64,000 bases of DNA from Tiliqua scincoides (Eukaryota; Chordata; Lepidosauria; Squamata; Scincidae): positions 6,673,254 to 6,737,253 of the forward strand of contig NC_089826.1 in the NCBI RefSeq assembly GCF_035046505.1, read 5' to 3'. Shown here piece after piece: positions 23,702 through 35,466 of the stretch (positions within the stretch are counted from its first letter, which is position 1; every line of letters begins with the position of its first letter). The position numbers and the translations under genes are program-made. The notes under the pieces are model-generated. The model saw only the letters and a list, made by a program, of their open reading frames with translations, ran no database searches and was not told the DNA's origin.

Positions 23702-24120
23702 TGTTGGCAACCTTCAGTCTCGAAATACTCTGGTATCGCGCTCTGAATGGTGGTTTCTGAATGGTGGTTCTGGAACAGCGTCTAGTGTGGCTGAAAAGGC
23801 CGATTTGGGAGTGACAATCCCTTCCACACTGGGAGCAAGTGCAGTCTGTCCCTGCTCTGTCTCCCTGGCTATGGGCCTTCCTTCTTTGCCTCTTAGCCTC
23901 AAACTGTTGGCCAAGTGTCTCTTCAAACTGGGAAAGGCCATGCTGCACAGCCTGCCTCCAAGCGGGCCGCTCAGAGGCAAGGGTTTCCCACCTGTTGAGG
24001 TCCACTCCTAAGGCCTTCAGATCCCTCTTGCAGATGTCCTTGTATCGCAGCTGTGGTCTACCTGTAGGGCGCTTTCCTTGCACGAGTTCTCCATAGAGGA
24101 GATCCTTTGGGATCCGGCCA
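23702..24120 (-). mobile_element. LINE C-terminal fragment, copy C
   Basis: The minus frame encodes QGKRPTGRPQLRYKDICKRD through the zinc cluster to CHSQIGLFSHTRRCSRTT; the tail hairpin has one changed stem base. Confidence 0.82.
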
Positions 24121-24725
24121 AGGGAGTGTTTGTTCCCTTATCACAGAGCTGTATTGCCCTTAACTCAGTGCTGGAAAGTTGGTTAGAATCATGCCCTAGA
24201 TCACTAAGGACCCAGTCCTAAAAAGGAGATGGGCCCGCTCAAGTCCCTTGCGCTGGCCCGTGACAGCCACAAAAGTGCTGTAAAGCACTTTCGTGCCATC
24301 TCTGAAGGAGGGAGGCTGATGCAAGCCCCACTTGGCCATCCTAAACAATAAGCCTGTGCTGTCCGAGCTCAGCTGGCCTGGAGGTCAGAGGGGGCATAGG
24401 GAGGGCAGGAGGAATTTGCTTGAATCAGCATACGGCATATATGCTGTATCCTCAAAACTAGGGTCCGTTGGGCAAAGCCAATGCCATTTTGGGATTCAGC
24501 ACTCCAAATGTACCCAAACATATGTCTAAATTTTTGCCAGCAAAATGTGCGTAGGCCTGTGTAATGTTTCCAAGAGACCACAGCGTCCAGTAATGGGGGA
24601 GGGGGCACTATTGGCTGACTCTGGAGCCACCTATTATGAGAGAACCTATAGATTACAAAAATTAAAGCATGCAGTCAAATAATAAGGGTGTATCGTGATA
24701 CCATTAGGCAAAATTCTCTTTCTGT
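24121..24725. other. Dispersed segment and half palindromic element
   Basis: 24212-24420 carries caagtcccttgcgctggccc, shared with 26830 and 54760-54800 (unclassified dispersed repeat). 24440-24570 is one half of the palindromic family seen at 9988 and 42229, ending taggcctgtgtaat. Confidence 0.5.
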
Positions 24726-24729
24726 ATAG

Positions 24730-25163
24730 CAGGGGTGCCCAAACCCTGGCCCTGGGGCCACATGCGGCCCTCGAAGCCTCTCAATGTGGCCCTCAGGGAG
24801 CCCCCAATCTCCAATGAGCCTCTGGCCTGCTGGAGATTTGTTGGAGCCCACACTGGTCCGACGCAACTGCTCTCAATGTGAGGGTGACTGTTTGACCCCT
24901 CGGGTGAGCTGTGGGACGAGGGCTTCCTCCACTGCTTGCTGTTTCAAGTCTGTGATGCAGGAAAGGAAAGGAAAGGCCAGCGTTGCTTTGTGCAAGGCCT
25001 TTTATAGGCCTTGAGCTATTTCAAGACCTTCATTAATTCATATAAGTTCATCTTTAATATATTCATTTATGTATACTTATGTAAATTAATTCTTTTCTTT
25101 TTTTTGCCCCGGCCCCCAACACAGTGTCAGGGGCCCTCCTGCCAAAAACTTTGGACACCCCTG
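24730..25163. mobile_element. hAT family B
   Basis: caggggtgcccaaacc at the left and ctttggacacccctg at the right. Flanks tgtatag / tatatag are similar but not an exact 8-bp duplication. Confidence 0.85.
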
Positions 25164-25920
25164 TATATAGTAATCAGGTCCATCCATACGGATTTATGTT
25201 GCAAAGAATTTATGTTGTGCTAGTGAGGACCGTCTTCATTTACATAAGTAATAAATGAATACCATTTGACTGGAACTATCTGTTGTAGCAGATCCTCTCT
25301 GGACCATTTTCATTTAAATCAAGAGCAATTTCTCAGACGTATTGATGCCAAGTATCTAAGGCAAACGGTGAGTGAATGAGCCATTTTCTGACAAAATGGA
25401 CAACAGATTTTTACTGTCAGGCAATTTCCAGTCAGGCAGCAATGATGAATGATAGTAGTACGAAAACTTTTATATAACAGATTTTTGTTATTTTTCTCCA
25501 GGAAAACAAGCCCAGTAAGAATGCTCTTGAGTCAGGGCCAGACATTCGTATTGTCACCTTACAGATCTCTAACCCAATTCTCAAGCAATTTCTTACATCC
25601 ACCATATATAGCAGCTGTCTCCAAACCACATCTAAAAAACGCCTTCCCCGTACGGTGTGGCGCTTACCGTTTATGCCACAGCCGTTTATCTTTCCAGCTG
25701 ATCACCCCAGAAACTTGTGCTGGACAGCCACTTCTGCTGCCCATTGTCCCAGCAGATTATGTGCCCAGATTTCCAGGTGGAAGCGGCACAGGTTTCTGGG
25801 GTGATTGGCTGGAAAGATAAGCAGCTGTGGGCAGAACGGTAAGCGCCACACCGAGAAGGCATTCTTGGAATGCCAGATCTGGCCAGAGTGCTGGGATTTG
25901 GCACCTCAGCTGATATACAG
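25164..25920. other. Unassigned sequence with an inverted pair
   Basis: The stretches around 25640-25710 and 25800-25870 (cagctgatcaccccagaaac, gcgcttaccgtttatgccac against their complements) form an imperfect inverted repeat of about 60-100 bp per arm. No gene recognised. Confidence 0.5.
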
Positions 25921-25925
25921 TAAAA

Positions 25926-26322
25926 CAATCATGCCCGATCTCGTCTGATCTCGGAAGCTAAGCAGGGTCAGGCCTGGTTAGTACTTGGATGGGAGACCGC
26001 CTGGGAATAGCAGGCGCTATAGGCTTATACCATGATCTGGGAAGCTAAGCAGGGTCAGGCCTGGTTAGTACTTGGATGGGAGACCGCCTGGGAATACCGG
26101 GTACTGTAGGCTTATACCATGATCTCGGAAGCTAAGCAGGGTCAGGCCTGGTTAGTACTTGGATGGGAGACCGCCTGGGAATAGCGGGTGCTATAGGCTT
26201 ATACCATGATCTGGGAAGCTAAGCAGGGTCAGGCCTGGTTAGTACTTGGATGGGAGACCGCCTGGGAATACCGGGTGCTGTAGGCTTATACCACAGTCTT
26301 TCGAGACTGAAGGTTGCCAACC
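25926..26322 (+). mobile_element. 5S-derived SINE, 4-unit multimer with 174-bp dimer pattern
   Basis: The unit word tgatctc/gggaagc recurs at 25946, 26033, 26120 and 26207 (87 bp apart). Units 1 and 3 share aatag and ctatagg; units 2 and 4 share aatacc and ctgtagg. The head is truncated (starts catgcccgatctcg) and the end is the hairpin tail and gttgccaac. Confidence 0.92.
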
Positions 26323-26378
26323 AATCCTTCTGTCTCACCTCATTAACAAAGAATTATGGATAACCTTGTCTAGTATGC

Positions 26379-26464
26379 ACCCTGAGGCATCTTGTGGGCC
26401 ATCGTGAGATAAAGGAAGCTGGACCAGATGAGCCTTTGGCCTGATCCAACAGGGCTCTTCTTAC
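26379..26464 (+). mobile_element. CR1 3'-end fragment, older subfamily
   Basis: ccctgaggcatcttgtgggc, aggaagctggaccagatgag and gggctcttcttac match the CR1 3' UTR with more changes than the other copies. Confidence 0.7.
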
Positions 26465-27620
26465 CTTGTGGGAGGGTGGGGCGATCCATACAACCTTAGT
26501 CTTCCATAGATCTATTGGTCATGCTGTTGGGGCCCAGGAAATGCCAGACACCCAGCAGAGGAATAGTGGCTCAGGGGTGTGGTTCCTTATTCAGCACATA
26601 GAAGGTGGCCACTCAGTTGCAAAAGTCCCTTTTCTTTCATCTGGGAACAGCGACCTCCGTAGCAGCCTTCCAGTGGGGCTTGAAGACAATTCGCCTACGT
26701 TTTGATTTTTTAATGCTTTATATGCTGCTGGTTTTATATGGGGTACGTTTAAGTTTGTACCACTGATGCAAATTTTTGGATTGTATGGCTGTTTTGACGC
26801 TCAGGGTGCAATCACGAGAGCGCCCTCGGCTGACGCAAGTCCCTTGCGCCAGCTGAAGAGTGTCACAAGAGTTCCATAAAGCAATTTGTGCCACCCTTAG
26901 AAGGGGGAGGCCAGTGCACAAATATGTGCCCAAGACCCGTTGGACAGCAGAGGCAGTAAACCCGCACAGGCCAAGTCAGGCTGGCGTGGGGGTCTTGGGG
27001 GGGGGGGGACATGGGAAGGTCAGGGAGGGGAAAGGCAGGCAGTGGGTGGGCAGCAGATGAGTGGGGTGGGACCAGGATCTGGCACTTGTACCAGGTCTTA
27101 ACCCTGCTCCCGGGCAGCCCGGAGCAGCTACAGGCTGCTTGGATCTGGGTCACCTCTTGAAGTGGCAAAAATAAATCTCCCTTGGTGTTGCTGCAGCTTT
27201 ACCCAGGGTAGGGGGAAGGAACTCCCCTTGCCCTGGGCTGAGTCGCTTTCAGTCCCAACCTCTGATACGGCACAAGCCAGCCAACCTCCCCCTGCCAGTG
27301 CAGGTTAGGATTGGATTGTTATTTATGTATAGGTGCTTTTTTAAAAATCATGTTTTATGCTGTTGCTCACTCCTTTAAATCTTTTGATCCTCTTAAATGT
27401 TTGATCTCCTGACTTTGGACTGCAAGCACTGCTGATTTTTATCTGGTTATTTATAGTCTGTTGGCTTTATAGGCTTCTTATTTGAATGTATATATTTAAT
27501 TGTGTTTTGTACCTGTTCTAAGCTGCTTTGAGAACCCTTTCTTCGGGAGGCTAGAGATTATCTAAGTGCGTACATAAATTCTCCCCCATTTTCCAACTAC
27601 GTATGAGGGTGACAAAACTG
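26465..27620. other. Unassigned; dispersed segment at 26800-27310
   Basis: 26800-26920 shares cgcaagtcccttgcgcc with 24230 and 54770. A LINE/SINE-like tail (gttctaagctgctttgagaa) lies near 27510-27560. A G-run lies near 26997. Confidence 0.4.
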
Positions 27621-27624
27621 GTGG

Positions 27625-27745
27625 GGGGCTGTTTCAGCTCAGCACTAGAGAGTGTATGCTTGTCACACAGAAGATCCCAGGTTGAATCCCACACATCTCC
27701 ATCAAAAAAAAAAAGATCTCTGGTAACAGGGCTATAAAAGACCTT
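27625..27745 (+). mobile_element. tRNA-derived SINE head, second type
   Basis: cagctcagcactagagagtg ... acagaagatcccaggttgaa carries A- and B-box-like spacing; related to the copy at 51650. The 3' part is not recognisable. Confidence 0.55.
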
Positions 27746-28870
27746 TTCCTGATATTCTGGCGAGATGGTACCAAACAGTGAACAATGCTGAGGTAGAAAG
27801 ATGTGATCTGACATGATAGAGCAATTGTAAAAAGTGGGGGGGGGGGGGCTATACCAATAAAAGGAAAGATGCAAGAGGCATGACTAATCAGGTGCAGTTA
27901 TGACTGAAGAAGTGATCCTGGACACATTTTGGTTGTCTTTGTCAGGGAAACTGGTTCAACCAACGAATTCAACCAATAGCTAGACGCAGATTATAGCCTT
28001 TTTCAAGTAGAAGTAGTTTACTACTTCTACTAGAAGTACTAGAAGACTACTTCTAGTAGTCTAGAAGTAATCTACTTCTAGTAGTCTAGAAGTACTAGAA
28101 GACTACTTCTTCTAGTAGAAGTAGAAGCTATAATCAAGTAGATTATAGCCTTTTTCAAGCCTTTTTTCAAGTAGAGACACAAGAAGTTGTCTCTCCGAAC
28201 AAGACAGCAATGAACGGGAGGTCCCGCCGCATACATTTTACTAGAAGGAGATGATGTATATACCTAGTAAACTGCTGGATCCATTTCCCCAGTGAAGATA
28301 ACTAAAATATGCTGGGACGTTTTTTAATCAACCAAGTACCTTATGGTTCTTGGTCAAGGTGGTTAGATGGATCCTATGTATTCAGAGGTAATGTGCCTTT
28401 ATATAGCGGTTGCTGGTAAGAGGCAACAGGAGAGAGAGTTATTGCCTGGTTTGTAAGGCCAGATTTGAACACCCATGCAGCTGTACCTTGATAGGAGCAT
28501 GGCCCTGCCCCCATCATCCGTTGCTGGCAGAGTTGGGCTGAGTGGAGTCACCTTGGGTTGTTGCCTTCTCCTACCACTGTGACAAGGTGCAAGACAGCCT
28601 CTATGGATGGAACTAGCAAAGCAATGTTAGGTCAATTGTATTCCACAAATACACCCAGCTCATTTTCTATCCATGTAATTGGGAGGGCTGCCAGCTGGGG
28701 GAGAGGTGGGGCTTGGAAGAACCTGAACCTGGATGTTACTAGTCCCAGAGTCACATCCATGCCACTCCTTTGTACATTTTTTCCCAGCATTGGTCGATGT
28801 GTTCTTTATTAGACGAATAGCTAATAGTCCTGAATACTTGATTAATCTCTTTGCATGGGAACTAATTGTT
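27746..28870. other. Unassigned; palindromic cluster at 27985-28165
   Basis: 27985-28165 is a dense set of direct and inverted copies of ctacttctagtag and tctagaagtac, bracketed by gattatagcctttttcaag at about 27991 and 28142. No gene elsewhere in the span. Confidence 0.6.
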
Positions 28871-28875
28871 TAAGA

Positions 28876-29103
28876 CAGCCATTTCCAACCACTGTGCTGT
28901 GGCACACTGGTGTGCCGCGAGTGGTCCCCAGGCGTAGTGCGGGAATTTGGGAGAGAGTTATTTATCAATAGGACCATTAGGGGATGTGAGCCCCCATTAA
29001 TAGCACGGTGTGCCTTGTCAATTGTCAAAGAACTAGTGGTGTGCCTTGACCATTTTAGTGCCTTGCCAGTGTGCCGAGAGATGAAAACGGTTGAAAATCA
29101 CTG
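28876..29103. mobile_element. hAT family C, inverted
   Basis: cagccatttccaaccactgt at the left, ggttgaaaatcactg at the right, flanks gtttaaga / gttgaaga (7 of 8). Confidence 0.8.
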
Positions 29104-29303
29104 GTTGAAGAGATTATCCCTGGATACTTGGCAAACTATCTTGAATTTTTTGGAAGGGACCGCTACCAGAGCTGGAGGGGGGGTGACCACCACCCACAGC
29201 AAAAGGCAGGTAAGTCGAGAGGAAGTACGTAGTTTGGCAGAATCTAAGAGGTTTGGGTTGAAGGATCATGGCACTTTGGGGGTTGCAAAACCTCTCTGGA
29301 AAG

Positions 29304-29402
29304 CAGTGATTTTCAACCAGCATGTTATGGGCACACTGGTGTGCCATGAAAGGTCCACGGGTGTGTCACAGGAGCTTGGAGCACAGTGGTTGAAAATCAC
29401 TG
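29304..29402. mobile_element. 99-bp minimal family C MITE
   Basis: cagtgattttcaacca and tggttgaaaatcactg are a near-perfect inverted pair around gcacactggtgtgcc. No matching target duplication. Confidence 0.7.
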
Positions 29403-29452
29403 AAAATCTTTTCTCTGTTCTGTGGCTCTGTTTCCACAGCAAGTGTCTAGGT

Positions 29453-29986
29453 GTTGGCAACCTTCAGTCTGGAAAGACTCTGGTATCGCGCTCTGAAAGG
29501 TGATTCTGGAACAGCGTGTAGTGTGGCTAAAAAGGCCGATTCGGCAGTGACAATCCCTTCCACACCGGGAGCAAGTGCAGTCTGTCCCTGGTCTGTCTCC
29601 CTGGCTATGGGCCTTCCTTCTTTGCCTCTTAGCCTCAGACTGTTGGCCAAGTGTCTCTTCAAACTGGGAAAGGCCATGCTGCACAGCCTGCCTCCAAGCG
29701 GGCCGCTCAGAGGCCAGGGTTTCCCACTTGTTGAGGTCCACTCCTAAGGCCTTCAGATCCCTCTTGCAGATGTCCTTGTATCGCAGCTGTGGTCTACCTG
29801 TAGGGCACTTTCCTTGCACGAGTTCTCCATAGAGGAGATCCTTTGGGATCCGGCCATCATCCATTCTCACAACATGACCGAGCCAACGCAGGTGTCTCTG
29901 TTTCAGCAGTGCATTCATGCTAGGGATTCCAGCACGTTCCAGGACTGTGTTGTTTGGAACTTTGTCCTGCCAGGTGATGCCGAGAA
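29453..29986 (-). mobile_element. LINE C-terminal fragment, copy D
   Basis: The minus frame (29397-29918) encodes MNALLKQRHLRWLGHVVRMD through the zinc cluster to PESFQTEGCQ; the element extends upstream to the caggtgatgc complement at 29986. Tail loop TTCC. Confidence 0.83.
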
Positions 29987-30308
29987 GTGTCTATAGTTCC
30001 AAATTGTCTCTCTTTCTCCACTGGCAAAATTAGTTACTACCGATACTTACCCTAGAAACAGAGGTATGGTGCCTCTGCCTTTTCCCCTGCACCACATTTC
30101 AGTAGCACAAGTCTGAGAAAAGGAGGTGGGGAGGCTGTTGTCAGAGGGTGTAAAATCCAGTGTGCCCCATTGTTGCTGGATCCACCTCCTCCCACAGTGT
30201 CCCTGCCCCATGTTCTACATGCTCAGTTTTCCCCCAGCATCCCACCCTCCCCTGCCATCTTGTCTGCCTCAGCGGTTCTTTTCAAGTCCATTGATGATGA
30301 TGGTGATG
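29987..30308. other. Unassigned sequence
   Basis: Nothing recognised. Confidence 0.4.
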
Positions 30309-30311
30309 TTG

Positions 30312-30650
30312 ATGATAATAATACAAGTATTTATATACCACCTTTCTTGGTCTTTATTCAAGACTTTATTCAAGGCGGTTTACATAGGCAGGCTGTTTAA
30401 ATCCCCAGAGGGATTTTTACAATTGAAAGAAGGTTCTCTCTCTCAAGAACCACAACACTCAGATGTTTCACTCTGATCTGGCTTCACATTCTGGCCTCCA
30501 TCCTCCCACGCTCAGAGCAGATGGAACAGCTCAGCTGCAGCTTGTCAGCTGCTTCAAGGTTGCATGGTGCCGGTGGCCTCGAACCGGCGACCTTGTGGAT
30601 GTTACCTTCAGGCAGACGGAGGCTCTACCCTCTAGACCAGACCTCCTGCC
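30312..30650 (-). mobile_element. tRNA-derived SINE
   Basis: Minus-strand copy: ggtctggtctagagggtaga head, ggtcgccggttcgaggcc B box, ggcggt/tatataaatacttg tail with (tat)n. The word ttattcaagactttattcaa shows a short duplication in the tail. Confidence 0.85.
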
Positions 30651-31640
30651 GTTGATGCAGGTGGGAAGCCTCTGGCCTTCCTGCCAGCACTCCTGCGCCA
30701 CCACTTGGTACACTGATGAGCCATGCTTCACAGCGTTCTACCGGTGGTGAGATCAAACAGGATTGGGCAGGCAGACATTCCTAATTATCAGTGAAGCCAT
30801 GTGTTTTGTGATATGATACGAGGAGCTGTCTTTCACTGATAGCCAGGGCCAACTCTAGGCTGACACTCCAGGTAAGACGTCTTCAATATTGTCTTCCCCA
30901 CTTTGTCCAACTTTTTGAACACCTTATTTTTCTGACTGTAGATGTGGTCTGTTTCGTACCATCTGCACACAGGTTGTTTATCCCAAGACAACCACACTTG
31001 CATGTAGGGATCTGTGAATCTGTATTTATTCATGCCATATATAAGCAAATTGAACACATTCGTATTGTATCAAAACTTTTTTAAAATAAGTAACTTAAGT
31101 AACTTGGTGCCCCAGCTAGTTGTTGGATCACTCACTTTTTCATCCAGAGTTTCTGACAGCCACTCTTGGACAGAAGTCTTTCCCTACACCGATTTCAAAC
31201 GCTTTCCAGTTTAAGATGCTACAGATGGACACCGGAACTTTATATACGTACAGCATGTACTCCATGCTCAGCTGTAGCGCAGATCACATCTGCTAATACC
31301 ATGAAGTACAGGTAGATTACCCCTTTTACTGATATCCAAAATCAGACTATTCCAAAAAACCAGACCTTTTTGGTCCAATAGATGTATTTTTTAACACACA
31401 CACACACACTCGTACTTGGCCAATGCTACTCATGAGCAGTGAACATTTTTTTTGTAGGCAGCTTTTGCTTACTCAACACAACCCAGTGAGGAAACCACCA
31501 GGAACTTTTTTCCTGTCACAGGTAATAGCACGATGCATTATGGGACACAATTCAGCACCAAGTCAGCTGTTTAAATTTTGTGCGGGTTCAGTGCAGCAAA
31601 CCTGTAGGCATTTTTTTTTGCCTTGAAAACCCATGTTTAG
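30651..31640. other. Unassigned sequence
   Basis: A (ca)n run lies at 31395-31409. No gene or named repeat. Confidence 0.4.
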
Positions 31641-31645
31641 AAATG

Positions 31646-32312
31646 CAGGTGGACCCCAATGTCCTCAGGGGATCTGTTCCATGGCCTCCACAGATACAAG
31701 AACTACAGATATAGGGGAACCCTGTCCTTGTGGCCCCCATATGTTAATGCTAAACAACATCAACATTGTTTAGCGCCTTACTGGGGCAAAAATGTTCTTG
31801 CTTTCACAGGTTGCTGTAAGCATTCAAGCCTTTAGCACAGCAATTTTCAACCTTTTTCATTTCATGGCATACTGACAAGGTGCTACAATTGTCAAGACAC
31901 ACCAGCAGTTTTTTGACCATTGACAAGGCACACCATGCTGCCAGCAGGGGACTGAAATCCTCCATTGACCCTACTAATAAATGATACGCCCCCCCCCCAA
32001 GTCCTGCAGCACACCTGCAGACTTATCAGTGGAACACACACCAGTGTGCCATGGCACAGTGGCTGAAAATTGCTGCTTTAGCAACTTGCAGGCAGGCACA
32101 GAAAAGAAAAAAAAAAACTTCCTCTTAGCATCAGTCAAGTTTCTTCAAGCTGCCAGCTACCTGCCTGTGAATCGCTATATGCTCAAATGCTTATAGCGAC
32201 CTGTCAAAGCAAGAACATTTTCACCTTGGTAGGGAGCTAAACAATGTTAATGGGCAGGCAGAGGGCATCTGGACCTGAGGACACCAGAGCTGCAGGCATG
32301 GAGGTCCACCTG
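31646..32312. mobile_element. Inverted-repeat DNA element with a nested hAT
   Basis: Ends caggtggaccccaatgtcct and ggaggtccacctg are inverted; inner stretches such as aacattgtttagcgcc and gagctaaacaatgtt also pair. A family C hAT (31838-32075) sits in the middle. Superfamily not assigned. Confidence 0.65.
31838..32075. mobile_element. hAT family C, complete
   Basis: cagcaattttcaaccttttt to ggctgaaaattgctg, flanked by ctttagca at 31830-31837 and 32076-32083, a perfect 8-bp duplication. Confidence 0.9.
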
Positions 32313-32493
32313 TCTAAAGGTCCAACTGTATAAGCAGCAAACGTAAAAAGAAAATTCATTCAAACAAACAAGGCAACATGCACAAAAGTTAACGTGCAAC
32401 TTGACAAGTAGTTTCAGCTAATGCTGAGCTAAACATTCTCTAGTGTGAAGTTTGGGCTTGAAACAGGAAGGGGCTCAGGATCTACTTGCACGG

Positions 32494-32634
32494 TCTACTT
32501 GCAAGGGAGGGCACCAGGATGAGGTCTCTTGTTATCAGGTGTGCTCCCTGGGGCATTTGGTGGCTGCTGTGAGATACAGGAAGCTGGACTAGATGGGCCT
32601 CTGGCCTGATCCAGTGGGGCTGTTCTTATGTACT
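32494..32634 (+). mobile_element. CR1 3'-UTR fragment
   Basis: ttgcaagggagggcaccagg through gatccagtggggctgttctt; only the last ~140 bp of the LINE. Confidence 0.85.
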
Positions 32635-34300
32635 GAAGTGTGGAAAGATCAATAGAAGCATTCTGAGAAGTCTACCATTAAGGGGGTGGACTTTTTTAAT
32701 TGTTGTCACCAGCATCAGAGGGAAATCACTTCTTAACAGCACCCAGGCCAGGCAGCTGTCACTTTCCCACACAATGCCTTGGATGCTTTGTTGTTCCAAG
32801 ATAGATGGGGTGGGGTTGTAGGTGTCAGTGAGGGCTGCCATTATCCTCCAGACTACCCTGAAGTTACACAAAATTTGGGGCACTGTAGGGGAAAAAAAAT
32901 AGTAATCGCAAGGACCTGGCTTCTGAGAGATACGCCATGTCTTCTACCACGTCAACACAGTGAGAACAAGTTTAAAGAATGAATCAGCTCAATGCTGCTG
33001 CACTAAAGATTAAAAAAAAAAAGAAGTGGGTGAGCTTGTTTTATTTTTGCCCCCTCCAAAAAGTTGGCCAAAGGGCTTTGAGTTTTGTAGACTCTGCCAG
33101 CATCCATTTCACAGCAGCCCTAGGTTCAAACTGGCCTTACAAGTGTGTGTGTCCAAAGCAGGCGTCTCTCCGACAACAGATTCATGAGCTGTAGCTTCAT
33201 CCAGAGCCCAAGGGGAAGACGTGCAAGTTCCTGGCTTTGAGCAACACACAACAAGCATAAAAACAGGGCACACAATACTCTCGGCTTCCTCTCCAGCCAC
33301 CTGTTGAGATGACTGAAGCACGTCCGAGTAAAAGCTGCGGGGAGAGCTCGTCTCAGAAACAAAGCAAGTGATGGTACAGGCAACACTTGATCAGCCAAGG
33401 AAACAAGGGATTATTTTAACGGAGCGTACTGTCTGCGACACTGGCTGTAGTACCAGGCCAACCTTGCCTAAACTTCCAAGGCATATACTCAAATATGAAA
33501 TGCATGAGGGAATGAAAGAATCAGTTTGATGACTGAAAGAACACACCCACGGGCACACTCATATACGTACATCTTCCTCTCTGTGCGTGTTCAGAGTTGA
33601 GACCAACCCTCAGATACAAACAAGTAAGTCAGCCCCTCCTCCCTGCTGCCCAGATACTGGACAGGAAATGGGAAAGTTCTCCTTCATGCCACCACTCCAA
33701 TGGTGCAAAGGAAAAGTCCATTCCTTACCCTCTGCGGCTTCCCCCACCCCCAGGTAAGTGGAACAGCAGCAGTTCATTCTCTGTCTTCCTGAGAACCACT
33801 TTCATGTTCCCAGCTGCCCTGCTTCCAACGAGTTTCTGGGCAGAAGATGGAAGCAAGTTTCGTTCAGTTTCTTGACCTGAAGAAAAGCTGCCTGCTGTTC
33901 CCCAACCTCACCTGGCCAGTCACCCGCACCCCAGCATCACCTGGCTCACTACACAACGAGGGAAGACCAGCGGTTTCAGTGACCAGAGGAAGACCAGCAG
34001 GAAAGTCAGCTGTTTCAGGGGTCCTTCCTCTATTTTCCCAGATTCCATTTTAAAATTGGCCAACTCACAATGCTGTGTTGGGGAGGGAATTTCATGAATT
34101 TTTATATGGTGTCTGGGACAATAGAGGACTACCTGCTGCTGCTCCATACCCCACTGCTCCATCCCCCATTGCCCAGCAGCACCAGTTTGCCCTCCAAGGG
34201 CAGGGGGTTGCCCTCCAAGCAGCCAGGGGTTTGTCTCCAGTGTCAGAGAGGTGGGCCCAGTTCCCTCAGCATTTGTCTGACCCATGATACTGGCTCCGGT
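32635..34300. other. Unassigned 1.7-kb stretch
   Basis: No recognisable gene or repeat. Several 60-130-codon frames overlap on both strands without domain features. Confidence 0.4.
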
Positions 34301-34303
34301 ATT

Positions 34304-34627
34304 CACAACTGTTACCCTGCACATGCCCGATCTCGTCTGATCTCGGAAGCTAAGCAGGGTCAGGCCTGGTTAGTACATGGATGGGAGACCACCTGGGAAT
34401 ACCGGGTGCTGTAGGCTTATACCATGATCTCGGAAGCTAAGCAGGGTCAGACCTGGTTACTACTTGGATGGGAGACCGCCTGGGAATACCGGGTGCTGTA
34501 GGCTTATACCATGATCTCGGAAGCTAAGCAGGGTCAGGCCTGGTTAGTACTTGGATGGGAGACCGCCTGGGAATGCCGGGTGCTGTAGGCTTATACCATA
34601 GTCTTTCGAGACTGAAGGCTGCCAACA
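34304..34627 (+). mobile_element. 5S-derived SINE, 3-unit multimer
   Basis: Head caactgttaccctgcacatg, units at 34338, 34425 and 34512 (87 bp apart), hairpin tail and gctgccaac. All units keep the A and C boxes. Confidence 0.92.
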
Positions 34628-35466
34628 AATATACATACAAAGATCAAAGAAGAGTTAACTTTCAAATCATGCTCTGCCTCCTGGATAGTAATAGTGCTGG
34701 ATTTCAAACCAGAAGTGCATGCCAAGGGAATGCTTCTATCAACGCCAAGGATTGAGAAAAGGTCATGACATCAGCTGGACATCAATGGACATCAACGGAA
34801 CAGGTGTTTAAAGAACTACAAGCATAAGCAAAGGGGCACATATTATCCTCCAAGTTAAGGCCAGGGGATGTCAGCATGCGTTTAAATCAAAACACCCTTT
34901 TTGCTGCTGTTATCTCTTGAATCCGATAGCGTTTCTACCTGATAGTTTTCTATACAGAAAAGCAGTATAGAAATCTTTGAAATAATATACTGGAAATCCT
35001 GCCAAATCTGGGAAAAAGTTGTGGCAACCTATATTTCCTGAAAGGACCCATTTTTCAGCCGCATGGCTAGATGCCTGGCAAATATATCACGCATCACTAA
35101 ACTTTTGGGTTTGAGCTACAAGACTGCACAGCCAGGTAAGCTTACTAGGAACCCAAATAAAAATGTTTTGCAATAAATTGTTCAAGCTTTTTTTTTTTTT
35201 TAAATAAAATAAAGTCACATATGCATTTCTGTGATTTGCTGCACCCTGGCAGAATTTGGTGGAACAGTCAAATCAAACTGCAATTGAATCACATTCACAT
35301 TGACACAGGAACATAATTTTTCCCTTCTTCAAGCTCCAACTATAATACAAAAGTGAAACACTGTACAATAAGCCAAGCCTTCAAATAGCAGGTGCGCTTT
35401 TTGCCAGATTGGGCTTGAGTTGTCTGATTGTTTCAACAAGGTCGCCAACATCACTGCTGAGGTAGT
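34628..35466. other. Likely NPFFR2 3' flank or 3' UTR
   Basis: Immediately 3' of the receptor stop codon on the minus strand, AT-rich and free of recognisable repeats. Some of it is probably 3' UTR, but I cannot place the end. Confidence 0.45.
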
